Shown one piece after another: positions 47,254-57,210 of a stretch of 64,000 nt of DNA. Both the position numbers and the translations under genes were made by a program. The stretch lies in the NCBI RefSeq assembly GCF_030813515.1, contig NZ_JAUSUK010000002.1, positions 1,116,001-1,180,000 on the forward strand, written 5' to 3'. Position 1 is the stretch's first letter, and each line of letters starts with the position of its first letter. Below the pieces are notes generated by a model. The model was not told the DNA's origin and ran no database searches. It saw only the letters and a program-made list of their open reading frames with translations. Source of the DNA: Rhodopseudomonas julia (GTDB lineage: Bacteria > Pseudomonadota > Alphaproteobacteria > Rhizobiales > Afifellaceae).

Positions 47254-47435
47254 GAGGTTCGCCCGGACTCCGGAGGCATGAGTGCCACGTTCAGGCACCG
47301 CGGCGATCACGGGGATGTGGCGGATCATGGACTTGTCTCAGAGCCCGCTCTGTCGCCCTGGCGCGTTGCGCAGCCATGACGCCGCGCCCATGATGGACAA
47401 GCGCATTGCCAGTAGGGCGGCGAGGGGGAATCGCT

Positions 47436-48272
47436 TTGGCCGAAAGACGAGAGAGGGGATTGCCCGATAAGCCACGGCGAGGCGCCTCTTCAGAGAGCGG
47501 CCCGCAGGGGCTTCGCCGCTTTCTGACGCAGCTTTACGAGGGCGATAGCCGCCGATCCCACCATTTTCGTGCTGGGCTTTTGATCTTCGACTGCGCGACC
47601 CTGCTCTTCGTCGTCCTCACATCCTTCGTGACTTACTCGAGATTCCTCATCTGGACGGACTTCGTCCTCGGCCTTGTCATCCTCGCCGACTTTCTGGCGC
47701 GGCTTTTCGTCAGTCGCCGCCGCCTGGCCGATCTCGCGAGCCCGACAACCTGGGCGGACGTCGCGGCGATCGTCTCGTTTCTCCTGCCCCTCGCTGATGA
47801 AGGGGCTGGCTTCCTAAGGGTGCTTAGAACCCTGCGACTTTTGCGCACGTATCATGTGCTGATGCGCTTTCGAGGACGCAGTCGCTTCTTCCGGCACAAT
47901 GAGGAAGCGATCATCGCGCTCGCCAATCTCGCTGTGTTTCTCTTTGTCATGACGGGCATCGTCTACGAGACCCAACACCGGCAGAACCCGGAAATCAGCA
48001 ACTATGTCGATGCGCTCTATTTCACCGTCACCGCATTGACGACCACAGGTTTTGGCGACATCACGCTCGGCGGAACGGGCGGGCGGCTCATTGCCGTCGT
48101 GATCATGATTTTTGGGGTCACGCTGTTCCTGCGCCTCGTGCAGGTGATCCTACGCCCCCGCAAGATCCGTTTCACGTGCCCAAGCTGTGGGCTGCAACGC
48201 CACGAGGTCGATGCGGTTCATTGCAAGGCCTGCGGAGAGCTCCTCAACATCCCGGATGAGGGGCGTTTTTGA
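47436..48272 (+). CDS. Kv-like potassium channel with C-terminal zinc ribbon
   Basis: This 278-residue membrane protein has four S1-S4-like segments (about residues 40-140), with an arginine-bearing S4 (GFLRVLRTLRLLRTYHVL), then S5, the pore and S6. The selectivity filter is TTTGFGDI (about 203-210), typical of K+ channels with GFG. After S6 comes a cytosolic zinc ribbon of two CXXC pairs (CPSCG and CKACG, about 247-267). I chose TTG at 47436, because AGGGGG lies 7 bases upstream; another TTG at 47406 would add 10 residues. The role of the zinc ribbon is unknown. Confidence 0.85.
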   Translation: MAERRERGLPDKPRRGASSESGPQGLRRFLTQLYEGDSRRSHHFRAGLLIFDCATLLFVVLTSFVTYSRFLIWTDFVLGLVILADFLARLFVSRRRLADLASPTTWADVAAIVSFLLPLADEGAGFLRVLRTLRLLRTYHVLMRFRGRSRFFRHNEEAIIALANLAVFLFVMTGIVYETQHRQNPEISNYVDALYFTVTALTTTGFGDITLGGTGGRLIAVVIMIFGVTLFLRLVQVILRPRKIRFTCPSCGLQRHEVDAVHCKACGELLNIPDEGRF

Positions 48273-48448
48273 GCGCATTCCCGCCCCAAACGGAAACTGC
48301 CTCTTACGCAGGCGGTGACCGTTACAAAATTGCGGCAACTGCCTTCCTTTTCGGCATTCCAGCCATGCGATTTGTGCACTGCAAAACTGCTCCCGGTATC
48401 GCTATATCCGCCTCGTCAAACACTAGATAAAACATTCCGAGGTTCATT

Positions 48449-48607
48449 ATGGGCACGTCCTCCAAGGGCCTGCTTGGTCGCTTCCGCCGCTGGCGCCGCT
48501 ATCAGCGCACTCTGAAGGAGCTGCAGGGGCTCTCCGTTCGTGAGCTGCACGATATCGGCATCACTCCGGGCGAAATCCGCCGCGTGGCGCGCGAAGCCAC
48601 GTTCTGA
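48449..48607 (+). CDS. DUF1127 small basic protein
   Basis: This is a 52-residue protein. Residues 1-22 are rich in Arg and Lys (LLGRFRRWRRYQRTLKEL) and the C-terminal LSVRELHDIGITPGEIRRVA is the DUF1127 signature. GAGG lies 6 bases before the ATG. Proteins of this family can bind RNA or affect phosphate and carbon regulation in alphaproteobacteria; the role here is unknown. A strong terminator at 48642 marks it as a separate short transcript. Confidence 0.9.
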   Translation: MGTSSKGLLGRFRRWRRYQRTLKELQGLSVRELHDIGITPGEIRRVAREATF

Positions 48608-48641
48608 TTTTCGGCCTCCGAGGCCAGGTTTTGGGTTGAAG

Positions 48642-48675
48642 ACCGCCGGCGAGCAATCGCCGGCGGTTTTCGTTT
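48642..48675 (+). terminator. Strong rho-independent terminator
   Basis: ACCGCCGGCGA (48642-48652) pairs perfectly with TCGCCGGCGGT (48657-48667) around GCAA, followed by TTTCGTTT. It ends the DUF1127 transcript and lies 23 bp before the convergent lipoprotein gene. Confidence 0.9.
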
Positions 48676-48697
48676 GTGGAGCGGTTCCGTCGCAGCC

Positions 48698-49306
48698 CTA
48701 GCGCGAGGCGAACCATTGCTTGAGCGGCATGATCACGGGCGGCTCGGCGTTGGCGTTGGGCCAGGAATCGATCGACCAGCGTTGCTTCGACTGGGTGTCG
48801 ATCACAACGGCGGTGGCGTGGGGATAGCGGCCGTCGAGGAAGAATCCCCTGGCGACCGGTTCGGCCACGGTGTGATATCTGAGCGCCCCGTGCTCCTGCA
48901 GGAAAATCAGCAGGCTCGTCGTGTTGGTCGCCTCGTCGATACAGTCCATTTGGCTGGGATCCCCGCCGCCGACCTTCTCAAAGCCGCCCAAATCGCCTGA
49001 TGTGCCGATCTTGTGTCCGACGTTCTCCTCGAAAATCTGCACGGCTTTGGAGATTGAACGGCGCTCCTCCTGCGCATTGGAGACGTCCCGGAAAGGCCGT
49101 GAGAGTTTGCTGATCTCCTTCGGTGAAAACCGCACCGGCGTCGTCAGGAGGCAGCTGAAGGCGTGGCAGACATAGATCTTATCCCCCTTTGGGGGCTGGG
49201 CCTTGCGGGCCTCGTACCAGCGCGTCCGCATCGCGGCGGAATCGCTCGTGCAGCCGGCGATGGTGACGCCGGCGAGCACAAGAAACAGGATCGTCCACCG
49301 CCACAT
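48698..49306 (-). CDS. Conserved lipoprotein of unknown function
   Basis: This 202-residue protein has a lipoprotein signal peptide (MWRWTILFLVLAGVTIAGC, lipidation at residue 19). The mature part has KIYVCHAFSCLLTTPV, then PSQMDCIDEATNTTSLLIFL and the end GRYPHATAVVIDTQ. The three cysteines and the His-Asp-rich middle are candidate functional residues. I recall similar uncharacterised proteins in other alphaproteobacteria, but no activity. ATG at 49306 was chosen because the lipobox follows directly. It converges on the DUF1127 terminator. Confidence 0.85.
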   Translation of the reverse strand: MWRWTILFLVLAGVTIAGCTSDSAAMRTRWYEARKAQPPKGDKIYVCHAFSCLLTTPVRFSPKEISKLSRPFRDVSNAQEERRSISKAVQIFEENVGHKIGTSGDLGGFEKVGGGDPSQMDCIDEATNTTSLLIFLQEHGALRYHTVAEPVARGFFLDGRYPHATAVVIDTQSKQRWSIDSWPNANAEPPVIMPLKQWFASR

Positions 49307-49432
49307 ACCGGGCAGTTTAGGTGAGCCGGCGCAATCAGAAAAGGCCGGAACTCGTATCCGGGTATGTCGTTGAATCATCGAAGAGACGGGCAAGCTCGTC
49401 GAAATATCCAACGATATTCAAGGAGTTGAGAC

Positions 49433-49996
49433 ATGCACAATATCACCGGAAAGAAAGTAGCCATCCTCGCAACGAACGGCTTCGAGCAGTCCGAGCTTGA
49501 GGTGCCGCTGAAGCAGCTGCGTGAGGCGGGTGCCGAAGTCCATGTGGTTTCTCCGCAGGAGGGCTCCATCAAGGGCTGGGATAAGGACAATTGGGGCGGC
49601 GAAGTCCCTGTCGACCGGAAGCTCGATGAGGTGAGCGCCAACGATTACGACGCGCTCGTTCTGCCGGGCGGCCAGATCAATCCCGACCTGCTGCGTGTGG
49701 AAGAGAAGGCGTTGTCTCTCATCCGTGCGTTCTATGAGCAGAAGAAGCCGATCGGCGCCATCTGTCACGCGCCTTGGCTGCTTGTCGAGACGGGTGTCGC
49801 CAAGGGGCGTGACATGACGAGCTACAAGTCGATCAAGACCGACGTGATGAACGCCGGTGCCAATTGGCACGACAAGGAAGTTGTCGTGGATCAGGGTATC
49901 GTCACCAGCCGTAACCCCGGTGATCTCGACGCGTTCTGTGCGAAGGTGGCTGAAGAAATCGCCGAGGGACGGCATACGCAGCGTCAGGCTGCGTAG
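49433..49996 (+). CDS. DJ-1/PfpI family type 1 glutamine amidotransferase-like protein
   Basis: This 187-residue protein has the DJ-1/PfpI fold. The nucleophile elbow is GAICHAPWLL (Cys about residue 109), preceded by VLPGGQINPDLLR, and the start is KKVAILATNGFEQSELEVPL. Members act as deglycases, chaperones or stress proteins; which applies is not clear. AAGGAG lies 7 bases upstream of the ATG. A terminator follows at 50038. Confidence 0.93.
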   Translation: MHNITGKKVAILATNGFEQSELEVPLKQLREAGAEVHVVSPQEGSIKGWDKDNWGGEVPVDRKLDEVSANDYDALVLPGGQINPDLLRVEEKALSLIRAFYEQKKPIGAICHAPWLLVETGVAKGRDMTSYKSIKTDVMNAGANWHDKEVVVDQGIVTSRNPGDLDAFCAKVAEEIAEGRHTQRQAA

Positions 49997-50037
49997 GGGC
50001 GGCTCGCCTCGCAAGACAGCCTCGTCAGAGGAGATGG

Positions 50038-50067
50038 AAGGCCGGCGTTACGCCGGCCTTTTCTTTT
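50038..50067 (+). terminator. Rho-independent terminator
   Basis: AAGGCCGGCG (50038-50047) pairs perfectly with CGCCGGCCTT (50051-50060) around TTA, followed by TTCTTTT. It serves the PfpI gene and lies just before the convergent marC stop. Confidence 0.92.
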
Positions 50068-50071
50068 GAGC

Positions 50072-50707
50072 TCAAAGAGCGCGCTGATGCGCATCCAGGA
50101 ATGCGAGCACACCGTCGGCCACATATTGGACTGCGAGCGCCGCCAGAATGACGCCGAGAAGCCGCGTGATCACGATACGCCCGGTCTCGCCTATCAGCTT
50201 CTCGATGCGTTCTGCGAGCGAGAGGACGAAGAAGGTGAGCCCCAGAATGGCGAAAATGACCAGGATGAGCTCTGCCATGCCCACAAATCCCGGATTCTTG
50301 CCCGCGACGAGGATCGTCGCGGAGATGGCGCCGGGGCCGGCTATGAGCGGAATGGCCAGGGGGAAGACGGCGATGTGGCCGATATCTTCCGAGGTGAGGA
50401 CGCGTGTTGCGCTGCGCTCGTGGCGTTCCTGGCGTTTTTCGAAGATCATCTCGAACGCGATGACGAAGAGAAGAATGCCGCCTGCGATCCGGAATGCGGG
50501 CAGCGTGATGCCGAAGACCGTCAGGATTGCTGATCCGGCGAGTGCGAAGATCACCAGAATGGGAAGTGCGATCAACGTCGCCCGCAACGCCACTTGTTGA
50601 CGCTGGTCACGGTTCATTCCCGCCGTCAGTGCCAGGAAGAGTGGCGCCAATCCGGCGGGATCGATGGTGACGAAAAGCGTGACGAAAGCGGTAACGAGCT
50701 GTTCCAT
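50072..50707 (-). CDS. marC: MarC family integral membrane protein
   Basis: This 211-residue protein has about six membrane helices and the MarC signatures TLFVTIDPAGLAPLFLALT and FPLAIPLIAGPGAISATIL. The MarC family was once linked to multiple antibiotic resistance, but its transport substrate is not known. I chose ATG at 50707 because AGGAG lies 7 bases upstream and the first helix (FVTLFVTIDPAG) follows. It is divergent from gyrA with 265 bp between. Confidence 0.93.
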   Translation of the reverse strand: MEQLVTAFVTLFVTIDPAGLAPLFLALTAGMNRDQRQQVALRATLIALPILVIFALAGSAILTVFGITLPAFRIAGGILLFVIAFEMIFEKRQERHERSATRVLTSEDIGHIAVFPLAIPLIAGPGAISATILVAGKNPGFVGMAELILVIFAILGLTFFVLSLAERIEKLIGETGRIVITRLLGVILAALAVQYVADGVLAFLDAHQRAL

Positions 50708-50972
50708 GCGCGAGCTCCTATCACTCCCTTGATAAGGGAGAAATGCCTGCGGCGGAGATCCCCTGAAAAGCCACGGCTTCGCGCCTGTCATCGTCGTTCC
50801 GGCCGGCTTTTGCGGGCGGAATCGCGGCTTTGGCGGAGCTCCGCGCAACGAAACTGTCAGACAGCTTTATAAGTCTTTGATTTGATTAATGTATTACTCT
50901 CGCCCTCGACTTGGCTTATCGGCCGATTCCAGCTAGAAAGAGGGCCACACATCACAGCATTCGATTCTTTCC

Positions 50973-53786
50973 TTGACTGACGCCAAGACTCCTTCCGACG
51001 GACGCCGCGGCGGCGACATCCGTTCCATCTCCATCACAGATGAGATGCGCACCTCGTATCTCGATTACGCGATGAGCGTGATCGTCAGTCGTGCGCTGCC
51101 TGACGTTCGCGACGGCCTGAAGCCCGTTCACCGCCGCATTCTCCATTCGATGAACGAAATGGGGATCGCCTCGAACCGAGCCTACCGCAAATGCGCGGGC
51201 GTTGTCGGTGAGGTGATGGGTAACTATCACCCGCACGGCGACCAGGCGATTTACGATGCGCTCGTGCGCATGGCGCAGGATTTTTCGATGCGCCTGCCGC
51301 TCGTCGACGGGCAGGGCAATTTCGGTTCGCTTGATGGCGACCCTGCCGCGGCGATGCGGTACACGGAATGCCGCCTGGCGAAGCCGGCGGAATCGATGCT
51401 GCAGGACATCGACAAGAATACCGTCGATTTCCAGGAGAACTATGATGGGCGCAAGCAGGAGCCCGTCGTTCTCCCCGCGCGCTTCCCGAACATCCTCGTC
51501 AATGGCGCAGGCGGCATTGCCGTCGGCATGGCGACGAACATTCCCCCGCACAATCTCGGCGAAGTGATCGATGGTTGCGTCGCTCTGATCGACGACCCCA
51601 CGGTCTCCGATCTCGATCTCATGGATCTCATTCCCGGTCCGGATTTTCCGACGGGTGGTGTCATCCTGGGGCGGGCGGGCATTCGCTCGGCCTACGAAAC
51701 GGGCCGCGGCTCGATCGTCATGCGCGGCAAGGTGGCTGTCGAGACGGGGGCGCGAGATCGCGAAGCGATCATCATCTCCGAGGTGCCTTATCAGGTGAAT
51801 AAGGCGGCGATGATCGAAAAGATCGCCGAGCTCGTGCGAGAGAAGCGGCTTGAGGGCATCTCCGACATCCGCGACGAATCCGATCGGCAGGGCGTGCGCG
51901 TCGTCATCGAGGTGAAGCGCGACGCGGTGGCCGATGTCGTCCTCAACCAGCTTTATCGCTTCACGCCGCTTCAGACGACGTTCGGCGGGAATTTCGTGGC
52001 GCTCAACGGTGGACGCCCCGAGCAGCTTGGCCTCAGGGACATCCTGTCGAGCTTCATCTCGTTCCGCGAGGAGGTGGTCGGTCGCCGGACCAAGTTCCTG
52101 CTCGGCAAGGCGCGTGATCGCGCCCATGTCCTCGTCGGTCTCGCCATCGCAGTGGCGAATATCGATGAGGTGATTGCACTGATCCGGGCCGCGCCCGATC
52201 CGCAGACTGCGCGTGAGCAGCTGATGGCAAAGGCGTGGCCTGCCAAGGATGTCGCGCCTCTTGTGCGTTTGATCGCCGATCCGCGCCACATGGTTCTCGA
52301 AGATGGGACCGTGCGCCTTTCGGAAGAGCAGGCGCGTGCCATCCTCGAGCTGCGCCTGCAGCGCCTGACTGCGCTCGGCCGCGACGAGATCGCTGACGAA
52401 CTGAATAAGCTCGCGGTTGAGATCAAAGAATATCTCGAGATTCTGGCTTCGCGGGCGCGGATCCTCGGCATCGTCAAAGACGAGCTGACGGCGGTGAAGG
52501 AAGAATTCGCAACGCCCCGTCGGACGGTGATCGAAGAGGGCGGCGGCGATCTCGAAGACGAGGATCTGATTCAGCGTGAAGACATGGTCGTCACCGTGTC
52601 CCATGCCGGCTACATCAAGCGCGTTCCGCTCGCCACCTATCGGGCTCAGCGCCGCGGCGGCAAGGGACGGTCGGGCATGTCCTTCCGCGAGGAGGATTTC
52701 GTCAATCGCCTCTTCGTGGCCAATACTCACACGGCCGTGCTGTTTTTCTCCTCACGCGGCATCGTCTACAAGCTCAAGGTCTGGCGTCTGCCGCTTGCCG
52801 CACCGCAGGCGCGCGGCAAGGCGCTCGTGAATATCCTCCCGCTGGAAGACGGCGAGACGATCACGACGATCCTGCCGCTGCCCGATGACGACAAGGAGTT
52901 CGAGCGGCTGGATCTGATGTTCGCTACGACGGGCGGAACGGTGCGGCGAAATTCGCTTGCCGATTTCGTCAACATCAATCGCAATGGCAAGATTGCCATG
53001 AAGCTCGAAGACGGCGATGCGATCGCGGGCGTCTGGACATGCTCCGAAGACGATGACGTCATGCTGACGACGGCTTTCGGGCAATCGGTCCGCTTCCCTG
53101 TGACGGATGTGCGTGTCTTTGCCGGACGCTCGTCCGTCGGCGTGCGCGGGATCCGGCTCGGCAAGGGTGATCGCGTCATCTCCATGTCGATCCTGCGTCA
53201 CTTCGAGGCGACGCCGGAGGAGCGCAGCGCTTACCTGAAGATGCGGCGCGCCGTCGCCGGAGAGGCCGACAACGGCGATGCCGGAGACGTCATCGAGGAG
53301 GGAGACGAGGTCGAGGTGGAAGCCGGGGCCTTGTCGTCTGAGCGCTACGCCGAGATGAGCGCTGCAGAGGAGTTCATCCTCACCGTTTCCGAACATGGCT
53401 ACGGCAAGCAGACGTCGTCGCACGAATATCGGATCTCCGGACGTGGCGGCAAAGGCATCATTGGCATGGTCGTGAACGAGCGGAACGGGCCGCTTGTGGC
53501 GTCTTTCCCCGTGGAGGAAGGTGACCAGATCATGCTCGTCACCGATCGCGGCCAGCTCATCCGTGTGCCGGTCGCCGGCATTCGCATCACCGGACGCGCG
53601 GCGCAGGGCGTTATTGTCTTTTCCACCGCGAAGGACGAAAAAGTGGTGTCCGTCGAGCGGATCACGGAGGCGAGCGCGCAGGACGAGCTCAACGGAAATG
53701 GAGAAGGTGGCGAAGAGGATGCCCCTGAATCCGATCCGCAGAACGACGACAGCGGTGGATCCGAGGGGGAGCCGCCAACGGAATAG
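50973..53786 (+). CDS. gyrA: DNA gyrase subunit A
   Basis: GyrA is the DNA-cleaving subunit of gyrase. The start of the conserved core is [33 protein letters not shown]. The catalytic tyrosine is in AMRYTECRL (about residue 129), and the GyrA-box is QRRGGKG (about 560). An acidic tail ends the 937 residues. The quinolone-region motif reads [10 protein letters not shown], with Gln where E. coli has Ser83. The only usable start after the upstream in-frame TAG (50934-50936) is TTG at 50973; no ribosome site is visible. It is preceded by the divergent marC gene. Confidence 0.97.
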   Translation: MTDAKTPSDGRRGGDIRSISITDEMRTSYLDYAMSVIVSRALPDVRDGLKPVHRRILHSMNEMGIASNRAYRKCAGVVGEVMGNYHPHGDQAIYDALVRMAQDFSMRLPLVDGQGNFGSLDGDPAAAMRYTECRLAKPAESMLQDIDKNTVDFQENYDGRKQEPVVLPARFPNILVNGAGGIAVGMATNIPPHNLGEVIDGCVALIDDPTVSDLDLMDLIPGPDFPTGGVILGRAGIRSAYETGRGSIVMRGKVAVETGARDREAIIISEVPYQVNKAAMIEKIAELVREKRLEGISDIRDESDRQGVRVVIEVKRDAVADVVLNQLYRFTPLQTTFGGNFVALNGGRPEQLGLRDILSSFISFREEVVGRRTKFLLGKARDRAHVLVGLAIAVANIDEVIALIRAAPDPQTAREQLMAKAWPAKDVAPLVRLIADPRHMVLEDGTVRLSEEQARAILELRLQRLTALGRDEIADELNKLAVEIKEYLEILASRARILGIVKDELTAVKEEFATPRRTVIEEGGGDLEDEDLIQREDMVVTVSHAGYIKRVPLATYRAQRRGGKGRSGMSFREEDFVNRLFVANTHTAVLFFSSRGIVYKLKVWRLPLAAPQARGKALVNILPLEDGETITTILPLPDDDKEFERLDLMFATTGGTVRRNSLADFVNINRNGKIAMKLEDGDAIAGVWTCSEDDDVMLTTAFGQSVRFPVTDVRVFAGRSSVGVRGIRLGKGDRVISMSILRHFEATPEERSAYLKMRRAVAGEADNGDAGDVIEEGDEVEVEAGALSSERYAEMSAAEEFILTVSEHGYGKQTSSHEYRISGRGGKGIIGMVVNERNGPLVASFPVEEGDQIMLVTDRGQLIRVPVAGIRITGRAAQGVIVFSTAKDEKVVSVERITEASAQDELNGNGEGGEEDAPESDPQNDDSGGSEGEPPTE

Positions 53787-53801
53787 AGGGCGAGGGGGCA
53801 G

Positions 53802-54413
53802 ATGATCGATCTTGCAAGCTGGCTGACATATCTTGCGGCGTGCATTGCCGTTGTGATTGTTCCTGGACCGACGGTGACGGTCATTATCGCCAATTCCATG
53901 CGCCACGGCGCCCGGGCTGGCCTGATGAACGTCGCTGGTACGCAAGCGGGCATCGCGGTGATGGTCGCGATCCTCGCCTTCGGATTTTCGGCGATCGTCG
54001 CGCTCTTGGGAGAGGCGTTCTTCTGGCTTAAGCTTCTCGGGGCCGCTTACCTCATCTGGCTTGGGATCAAGCTCTGGCGTTCCGATGGAACGCTCGGAAA
54101 TGCCGATGCCGCCAAGGCCACACGCAATTGGTTCTGGCAGGGTTTTATCGTCATCTGGTCGAACCCGAAGGCTTTGTTCTTCTTCGGCGCCCTTATTCCG
54201 CAGTTCATCGATCCGACCGGCTCGGCGGTGATGCAGACGCTTCTGCTTGGCGGCACCTTCATGGTGGTGGCGACATGCCTCGATAGCATGTACGCAATCG
54301 CCGCCGGGCGGACAGGCCTGCTTTTGTCCAGGCGCAACGTCCGACTCGTGGAGATCTTCGGCGGAACATGTCTGGTCGGAGGCGGCCTTTGGATGGCGTT
54401 GAGCCGCCGGTGA
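53802..54413 (+). CDS. LysE/RhtB family amino acid exporter
   Basis: This 203-residue protein has about six membrane helices. The opening LTYLAACIAVVIVPGPTVTVI with the PGP motif is diagnostic of LysE/RhtB, and GAAYLIWLGIKLWRS and SNPKALFFFGALIPQFIDP follow. The exported amino acid cannot be deduced. AGGGGG lies before the ATG. It sits between gyrA (15 bp upstream) and coaD, an insertion into a conserved gyrA-coaD neighbourhood. Confidence 0.92.
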   Translation: MIDLASWLTYLAACIAVVIVPGPTVTVIIANSMRHGARAGLMNVAGTQAGIAVMVAILAFGFSAIVALLGEAFFWLKLLGAAYLIWLGIKLWRSDGTLGNADAAKATRNWFWQGFIVIWSNPKALFFFGALIPQFIDPTGSAVMQTLLLGGTFMVVATCLDSMYAIAAGRTGLLLSRRNVRLVEIFGGTCLVGGGLWMALSRR

Positions 54414-54474
54414 AGCGTTTCGAACCGACATCCCACACATTGCGGTTCGCCGCAGGTGACGCTAAGCGGGCCCA

Positions 54475-54975
54475 ATGATTCGCACTGCACTCTACCCGGG
54501 CTCATTCGACCCGCTGACGAACGGCCATATCGATATCCTTCAGGCGGCCTTTGGGCTGGTCGATCGGGTGATCGTCGCGGTCGGACGGCATCCGACGAAG
54601 TCTGGCCTGCTGGACATCGACAAGCGTATTGCGCTCATCGAAGAAGTCGCGGGTCCGCTGGCGGAAAGCAGCGAGGTCACGCTCGAGGTGCTGAGCTTCG
54701 ACAATCTCGTTGTTGACCTTGCCCAGGAGGTCGGTGCCACCATCCTGATCCGCGGTCTGCGCGACGGGACGGATCTCGATTACGAGATGCAGATGGTCGG
54801 TATGAACCGCACCATGGCGCATTGGCTGCAGACAGTTTTCGTGCCGGCGAGCCCGCACCACCGTCATATCACGGCCACGCTCGTGCGTCAGATCGCGGCC
54901 ATGGGCGGCGATATCGGGCCCTTCGTGCCGGCTTCGGCTGCAGATGCCGTGCGTGTGGCACTCGCCGAACGCTGA
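54475..54975 (+). CDS. coaD: Phosphopantetheine adenylyltransferase
   Basis: CoaD makes dephospho-CoA from 4'-phosphopantetheine and ATP. The nucleotidyltransferase start is [22 protein letters not shown], with the TNGH motif at residues 15-18. [16 protein letters not shown] (about 87-102) and [20 protein letters not shown] (about 122-141) are family stretches. The length of 166 is normal. It is followed by two cyclophilin genes. Confidence 0.97.
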   Translation: MIRTALYPGSFDPLTNGHIDILQAAFGLVDRVIVAVGRHPTKSGLLDIDKRIALIEEVAGPLAESSEVTLEVLSFDNLVVDLAQEVGATILIRGLRDGTDLDYEMQMVGMNRTMAHWLQTVFVPASPHHRHITATLVRQIAAMGGDIGPFVPASAADAVRVALAER

Positions 54976-55021
54976 ACGATTGCACCGCCTGCGGGTTCAG
55001 ATCTCAAGGAAGGACATTTTC

Positions 55022-55570
55022 ATGCTGAAATGGCTGGCCACGCTCGCCTTTGCCGTCACCTGCACGCTTTCGCAGCCCGTGCTCGCGCAATCGGCGGATG
55101 CCGAGAACACGCTTTTGATGCAGTTGAAAGACGGTACCGTCAGCATTCACCTGCGCCCGGATCTCGCGCCGAACCATGCCGAGCGCCTGAAGACGCTCAC
55201 GCGTCAGGGCTTCTATGACGGCGTGCCGTTTCACCGTGTGATCGACGGCTTCATGGCGCAAACGGGTGATCCGACCGGCACCGGGATGGGGGGATCGGAT
55301 CTGCCAGACCTCAAGGCGGAGTTTTCGGATGAGCCTTTCGTGCGCGGCGTCGTCGGCATGGCGCGCTCCAGCAATCCTGACAGCGCCAATTCGCAGTTCT
55401 TCATCATGTTCGCGCCGGCACCGAGCCTCGACGGCAAGTACACCGTCGTGGGTGAAGTCACCGATGGCATGGACCTCGTCGACAATATCAAGAAGGGAAG
55501 TTCCAGTGCCAATGGCAAGGTGGACAACCCCGACAAGATCATCAGCATGAAGGTTGCCGCAGACCAATAG
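55022..55570 (+). CDS. Exported peptidyl-prolyl cis-trans isomerase (cyclophilin)
   Basis: This 182-residue cyclophilin has a signal peptide (MLKWLATLAFAVTCTLSQPVLA) and so should act in the periplasm. The active arginine is in [16 protein letters not shown] (about residue 65), and NSQFFIMFAPAPSLDGKYTV is intact. AAGGA lies upstream of the ATG. It is in tandem with the cytosolic copy, 37 bp apart, and the two are alike over most of their length, which suggests an old duplication. Confidence 0.95.
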   Translation: MLKWLATLAFAVTCTLSQPVLAQSADAENTLLMQLKDGTVSIHLRPDLAPNHAERLKTLTRQGFYDGVPFHRVIDGFMAQTGDPTGTGMGGSDLPDLKAEFSDEPFVRGVVGMARSSNPDSANSQFFIMFAPAPSLDGKYTVVGEVTDGMDLVDNIKKGSSSANGKVDNPDKIISMKVAADQ

Positions 55571-55607
55571 GCACCTTACCCGAGACCTCCAAATCAGGGA
55601 GATTCGA

Positions 55608-56072
55608 ATGGCCGCCCAACCCGAAGACACACTCATCATGGAAACCAGCAAAGGGCAGGTGACCATCGCCATGCGCCCGGACCTGGCGCCCAACCATGTG
55701 GCGCGGATCAAGGAGCTCGTGCGCGACGGCTTCTATGACGGTGTGAAATTCCACCGCGTCATCGACGGCTTTATGGCTCAGACCGGCTGCCCCAACGGCA
55801 ACGGCACGGGTGGATCCGGCAAGAAGCTCAAAGCGGAATTCTCGTCGGAGAAGCACACGCGCGGTACCGTCTCGATGGCGCGCGCTATGGATCCCAATTC
55901 CGGCGACAGCCAGTTCTTCATCTGCTTTGCCGAGGCCCCGTGGCTCGATCGCCAGTACACCGTCTGGGGCGAAGTGGTGGACGGCATGGATGTCGTCGAC
56001 CAGATCAACAAGGGCGAGCCGCCGCGGCAGCCTGACACCGTCCAGTCGATCAAGGTCGCTGCGGACGCCTGA
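55608..56072 (+). CDS. ppiB: Cytosolic peptidyl-prolyl cis-trans isomerase B
   Basis: This 154-residue cyclophilin has no signal peptide. The active segment is [16 protein letters not shown], followed by [25 protein letters not shown] chose ATG at 55608 because GGGAG lies 6 bases upstream; an in-frame start at 55554 would read through the end of the previous gene. It lies 37 bp before queA. Confidence 0.95.
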   Translation: MAAQPEDTLIMETSKGQVTIAMRPDLAPNHVARIKELVRDGFYDGVKFHRVIDGFMAQTGCPNGNGTGGSGKKLKAEFSSEKHTRGTVSMARAMDPNSGDSQFFICFAEAPWLDRQYTVWGEVVDGMDVVDQINKGEPPRQPDTVQSIKVAADA

Positions 56073-56109
56073 TGATTTGGCGGCGGTCTCTCTCCGCCGC
56101 CTCTTTCCC

Positions 56110-57210
56110 ATGCGTATCGATGCTTTCGATTTCGAGTTGCCGGAAGAGCGGATCGCGCTTCGTCCGGCGCGGCCGCGCGATTCCGCGCGGCTTCTCGTCG
56201 TGCCCACTGAAGGGCCTTTCCGCGATCTCCACGTCTTCGACCTTCCTAAATTGTTGGAGCCCGGCGATCTTCTCGTCTTGAACGATACGGCCGTCATTCC
56301 GGCGCGGCTTGCCGGGCGTCGTCTGCCGCGCACGCAAGATGGGCAGGCGATCCGCGTCGAAGCGACCCTCATCGAGCGGCTGGACGAGTCGCATTGGATG
56401 GCGCTCGCCAAACCGGGCCGAAAGCTAAAGCCGGGTGACATTCTGCGTTTCGGTGGCGAGGGCGAGACCTGTCTTGCCGGAAGCCTCGATGCGCGCGTTG
56501 TCGAAAAAGGCGAGGCCGGGGCGATTACGCTCGGCTTCTCTCTTTCCGGCCCCGTTCTCGATGAAGCCATCCACGGCCAGGGGGCTATGCCGCTCCCGCC
56601 CTATATCGCGTCGCGCCGTCAGGCCGACGCGGCTGATCTGGAAGATTATCAGACGGTCTATGCGGCGAAGGAGGGGGCGGTCGCTGCGCCGACGGCGGGT
56701 CTGCATTTCACCGAAGATCTTTTTGCCACTCTCGCCGAAAAGGGCATCGAGCGCCGCCTCGTGACGCTGCATGTTGGGGCGGGCACGTTTCTGCCGGTGA
56801 AAAGCGACGAGACGGATGACCACGTCATGCACGAAGAGTGGGGCGAGGTGAGCGAGGAGACCGCCGAGGCCGTTAACGAGACGCGCAAGCGCGGCGGGCG
56901 TGTTGTCGCGATCGGGACGACGGCCTTGCGTATCCTGGAAAGCGCCGGCGACGAAAATGGTCTCCTGCACCCATTCTCCGGCAAGACCGGGATCTTTATC
57001 ACGCCCGGCTATCGCTTCCGCATCATCGACCGGCTTTTCACGAATTTCCACCTGCCGCGCTCGACGCTGTTCATGCTCGTCTCTGCGTTTTCAGGCCTCG
57101 ATCGTATGAAGGCCGCTTACGCGCATGCGATCGAAGACGAATATCGTTTCTATTCCTACGGCGATGCCTCGCTGCTCGAACCCGCGACGCCCTCCATCAG
57201 GCCCAAATGA
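56110..57210 (+). CDS. queA: S-adenosylmethionine:tRNA ribosyltransferase-isomerase
   Basis: QueA transfers the ribosyl part of SAM to preQ1 in tRNA, the second-last step of queuosine formation. The start [29 protein letters not shown] and [15 protein letters not shown] (about residue 193) are diagnostic. The C-terminal [17 protein letters not shown] is also conserved. Length 366 is normal. Its stop overlaps the tgt start by 4 bp, so the two queuosine genes are coupled. Confidence 0.97.
   Translation: MRIDAFDFELPEERIALRPARPRDSARLLVVPTEGPFRDLHVFDLPKLLEPGDLLVLNDTAVIPARLAGRRLPRTQDGQAIRVEATLIERLDESHWMALAKPGRKLKPGDILRFGGEGETCLAGSLDARVVEKGEAGAITLGFSLSGPVLDEAIHGQGAMPLPPYIASRRQADAADLEDYQTVYAAKEGAVAAPTAGLHFTEDLFATLAEKGIERRLVTLHVGAGTFLPVKSDETDDHVMHEEWGEVSEETAEAVNETRKRGGRVVAIGTTALRILESAGDENGLLHPFSGKTGIFITPGYRFRIIDRLFTNFHLPRSTLFMLVSAFSGLDRMKAAYAHAIEDEYRFYSYGDASLLEPATPSIRPK

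Noticed and set aside
47282-47470. Short frame before the K+ channel gene
   Set aside because: No ribosome site and no recognisable sequence; it overlaps the likely channel start.
50880-50900. FNR-like site upstream of gyrA (TTGATTTGATTAA)
   Set aside because: The half-sites are spaced by three bases and not four, and AT-rich promoter DNA explains it.
55022-56072. Tandem cyclophilins as a repeat or assembly duplication
   Set aside because: The two copies differ throughout, one has a signal peptide, and the pair is common in this order; it is an old duplication.
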